A stretch of 64,000 nucleotides of DNA. Origin: CBDEGU01 sp965238045 (lineage in GTDB: Bacteria; Acidobacteriota; Terriglobia; Bryobacterales; UBA6623). Each line of letters starts with the position of its first letter. The first letter of the stretch is position 1. Under the pieces are notes generated by a model. The model ran no database searches, had not been told where the DNA came from, and was given only the letters and a program-made list of their open reading frames with translations. A program made the position numbers and the translations under genes. Of this stretch, positions 63,215-64,000 are shown piece after piece. The stretch is taken from assembly GCA_965238045.1 (NCBI GenBank), contig CBDEGU010000010.1, positions 62,001-126,000 of the forward strand. Reading direction: 5' to 3'.

Positions 63215-64000
63215 TCAGGGAAGGCGGAACGACAGAATATTCGGCCCCGCCGCCACGGCGACATGCTGTTTGCCACCGGCCATGTAGGTCATCGGCGAGG
63301 CGCGCCAGCTATGTCCGTCGCCTAGCTTCGTCAATGCGTTGGTCTGGACATGCCACAGACTCTTTCCCGTCCGCGCGTCGGCGGCTCCCAGGGCTCCGCT
63401 ATCCTCGCCGAAGAACACCAGGCCTCCGGCGGTCGACAATACGCCGCCCCAACTGTCGGCGGCGCCGATCTGGGGCAGCTCCCAGACGCGTTCGCCAGTT
63501 TCGATGTTGATGGCGCGGAGGAACATCTGTCCCGGCTCGAGCGGAATCGGACGCCGGTTCCAGCGCGGCGGCCTCGAGTAGATGCCGCAGGCCTCCCGCG
63601 CGTTCACATAGAACAGCTTGGTCCCCGGATGAAATGCCACCGAGGGCCAGTTCGCCGCCCCCAAGACGTTCGGGCACACCTTCGTGCCGCCGGGCTCGGG
63701 TTTCATCCCCGGCACCAGCAGCGGCCGGCCGTCGTCCCCGATGCCCGTCGCCCAGCTCACCTTGTCGGCGAACTTCTCGGCCAGCAGCAGTTCGCCGTCC
63801 GTGCGGTCGAAGACGTAGAAGAATCCGTTGCGGTTCGCCTGAATCAGTAGCTGGCGATCGCGGCCGCGATAGCGCGCGTTCAGCACCATCGGCGTCTGTC
63901 CGCCGTCCCAGTCATACAGATCGTGGGGCGTGAACTGGTAATACCACGTCAGATGGCCCGAGCGGGCGTCGAGCGCCAGCACCGAGTCGGAGTAGAGATT
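63215..64000 (-). CDS. PQQ-type quinoprotein dehydrogenase, C-terminal part (runs off window end)
   Basis: The visible 261 residues are the C-terminal blades of an eight-bladed quinoprotein alcohol dehydrogenase-type propeller. Tryptophan-docking-like blocks are YYQFTPHDLYDWDGGQTPMVL, IQANRNGFFYVFDRTDGELL and INIETGERVWELPQIG. The sequence ends at SFRLP with no haem domain after it. The frame is open to base 64000, so the N-terminus, including any signal and PQQ-site residues, is outside the window. Acidobacteria carry many such proteins, some thought not to bind PQQ; this one cannot be assigned without the N-terminal half. Confidence 0.92.
   Translation of the reverse strand, partial: NLYSDSVLALDARSGHLTWYYQFTPHDLYDWDGGQTPMVLNARYRGRDRQLLIQANRNGFFYVFDRTDGELLLAEKFADKVSWATGIGDDGRPLLVPGMKPEPGGTKVCPNVLGAANWPSVAFHPGTKLFYVNAREACGIYSRPPRWNRRPIPLEPGQMFLRAINIETGERVWELPQIGAADSWGGVLSTAGGLVFFGEDSGALGAADARTGKSLWHVQTNALTKLGDGHSWRASPMTYMAGGKQHVAVAAGPNILSFRLP

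Overview
The window is high-GC bacterial chromosome. Several gene families point to the Acidobacteriota, probably the Solibacter/Bryobacter lineage: a secreted protein with a C-terminal domain of the Solibacter (TIGR03437) type, an acidobacterial-style PQQ dehydrogenase, several Tat-tagged redox and PLP proteins, and secreted NHL, SMP-30 and sulfatase-type enzymes. This assignment is inferred from family recognition only. I found no rRNA, tRNA, CRISPR array, insertion sequence or prophage.

Layout. 0-5.3 kb: a truncated sulfatase, an HDOD protein, efp, and a minus-strand run of lytic transglycosylase, hfq and hflX. 5.4-10.2 kb: threonine synthase, an exported alpha/beta hydrolase and a NatAB-like ABC exporter. 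10.2-18.2 kb: a sialidase-like protein coupled to a holin-like membrane protein, lpxD, an NHL protein, an exported methyltransferase, a 2-hydroxyacid dehydrogenase, a deoxyhypusine-synthase-like protein and a radical SAM protein. 18.3-25.8 kb: ferrochelatase, an FHA-transmembrane-lytic transglycosylase fusion, three overlapping family 2 glycosyltransferases with a coupled methyltransferase, and a site-2 protease. 25.8-34 kb: M42 and M18 peptidases, a phosphorylation-dead receiver behind a palindrome-rich promoter, a Tat-exported class V aminotransferase, a CocE/NonD hydrolase and an MFS carrier. 34.2-40.6 kb: a chemosensory cluster cheA-cheW-cheY-cheB-cheR-cheX. 40.6-55.2 kb (mostly minus strand): a TMTC-like membrane TPR protein, a GDPD, a catabolic-looking run (acyl-CoA synthetase, NupG-like carrier, Gfo/Idh/MocA oxidoreductase), thiE, an aldo/keto reductase, an SMP-30 lipoprotein, a PQQ sugar dehydrogenase with two haem motifs, and a kinase-deaminase fusion. 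55.6-64 kb: a membrane pyrophosphatase, the Solibacter-type secreted protein, a small secreted protein, an MFS carrier and a truncated PQQ dehydrogenase.

The most notable observations are five genes whose reading frame is interrupted. They are a methyltransferase (frameshift at an A5 run), cheA (frameshift between Hpt and kinase body), cheR (in-frame TAG), the TIGR03437-type protein (in-frame TGA) and the PQQ sugar dehydrogenase. In the last, four GGCGC units put the signal peptide out of frame with the enzyme, and three units would restore it exactly, as expected for a phase-variable switch. Sequencing or assembly error must be excluded first, because five lesions in 64 kb is many. Other points of interest are the FHA-lytic transglycosylase fusion, a 114-bp element with perfect 16-bp inverted repeats, the palindromic control region of the pseudo-receiver gene, and the kinase-deaminase fusion.
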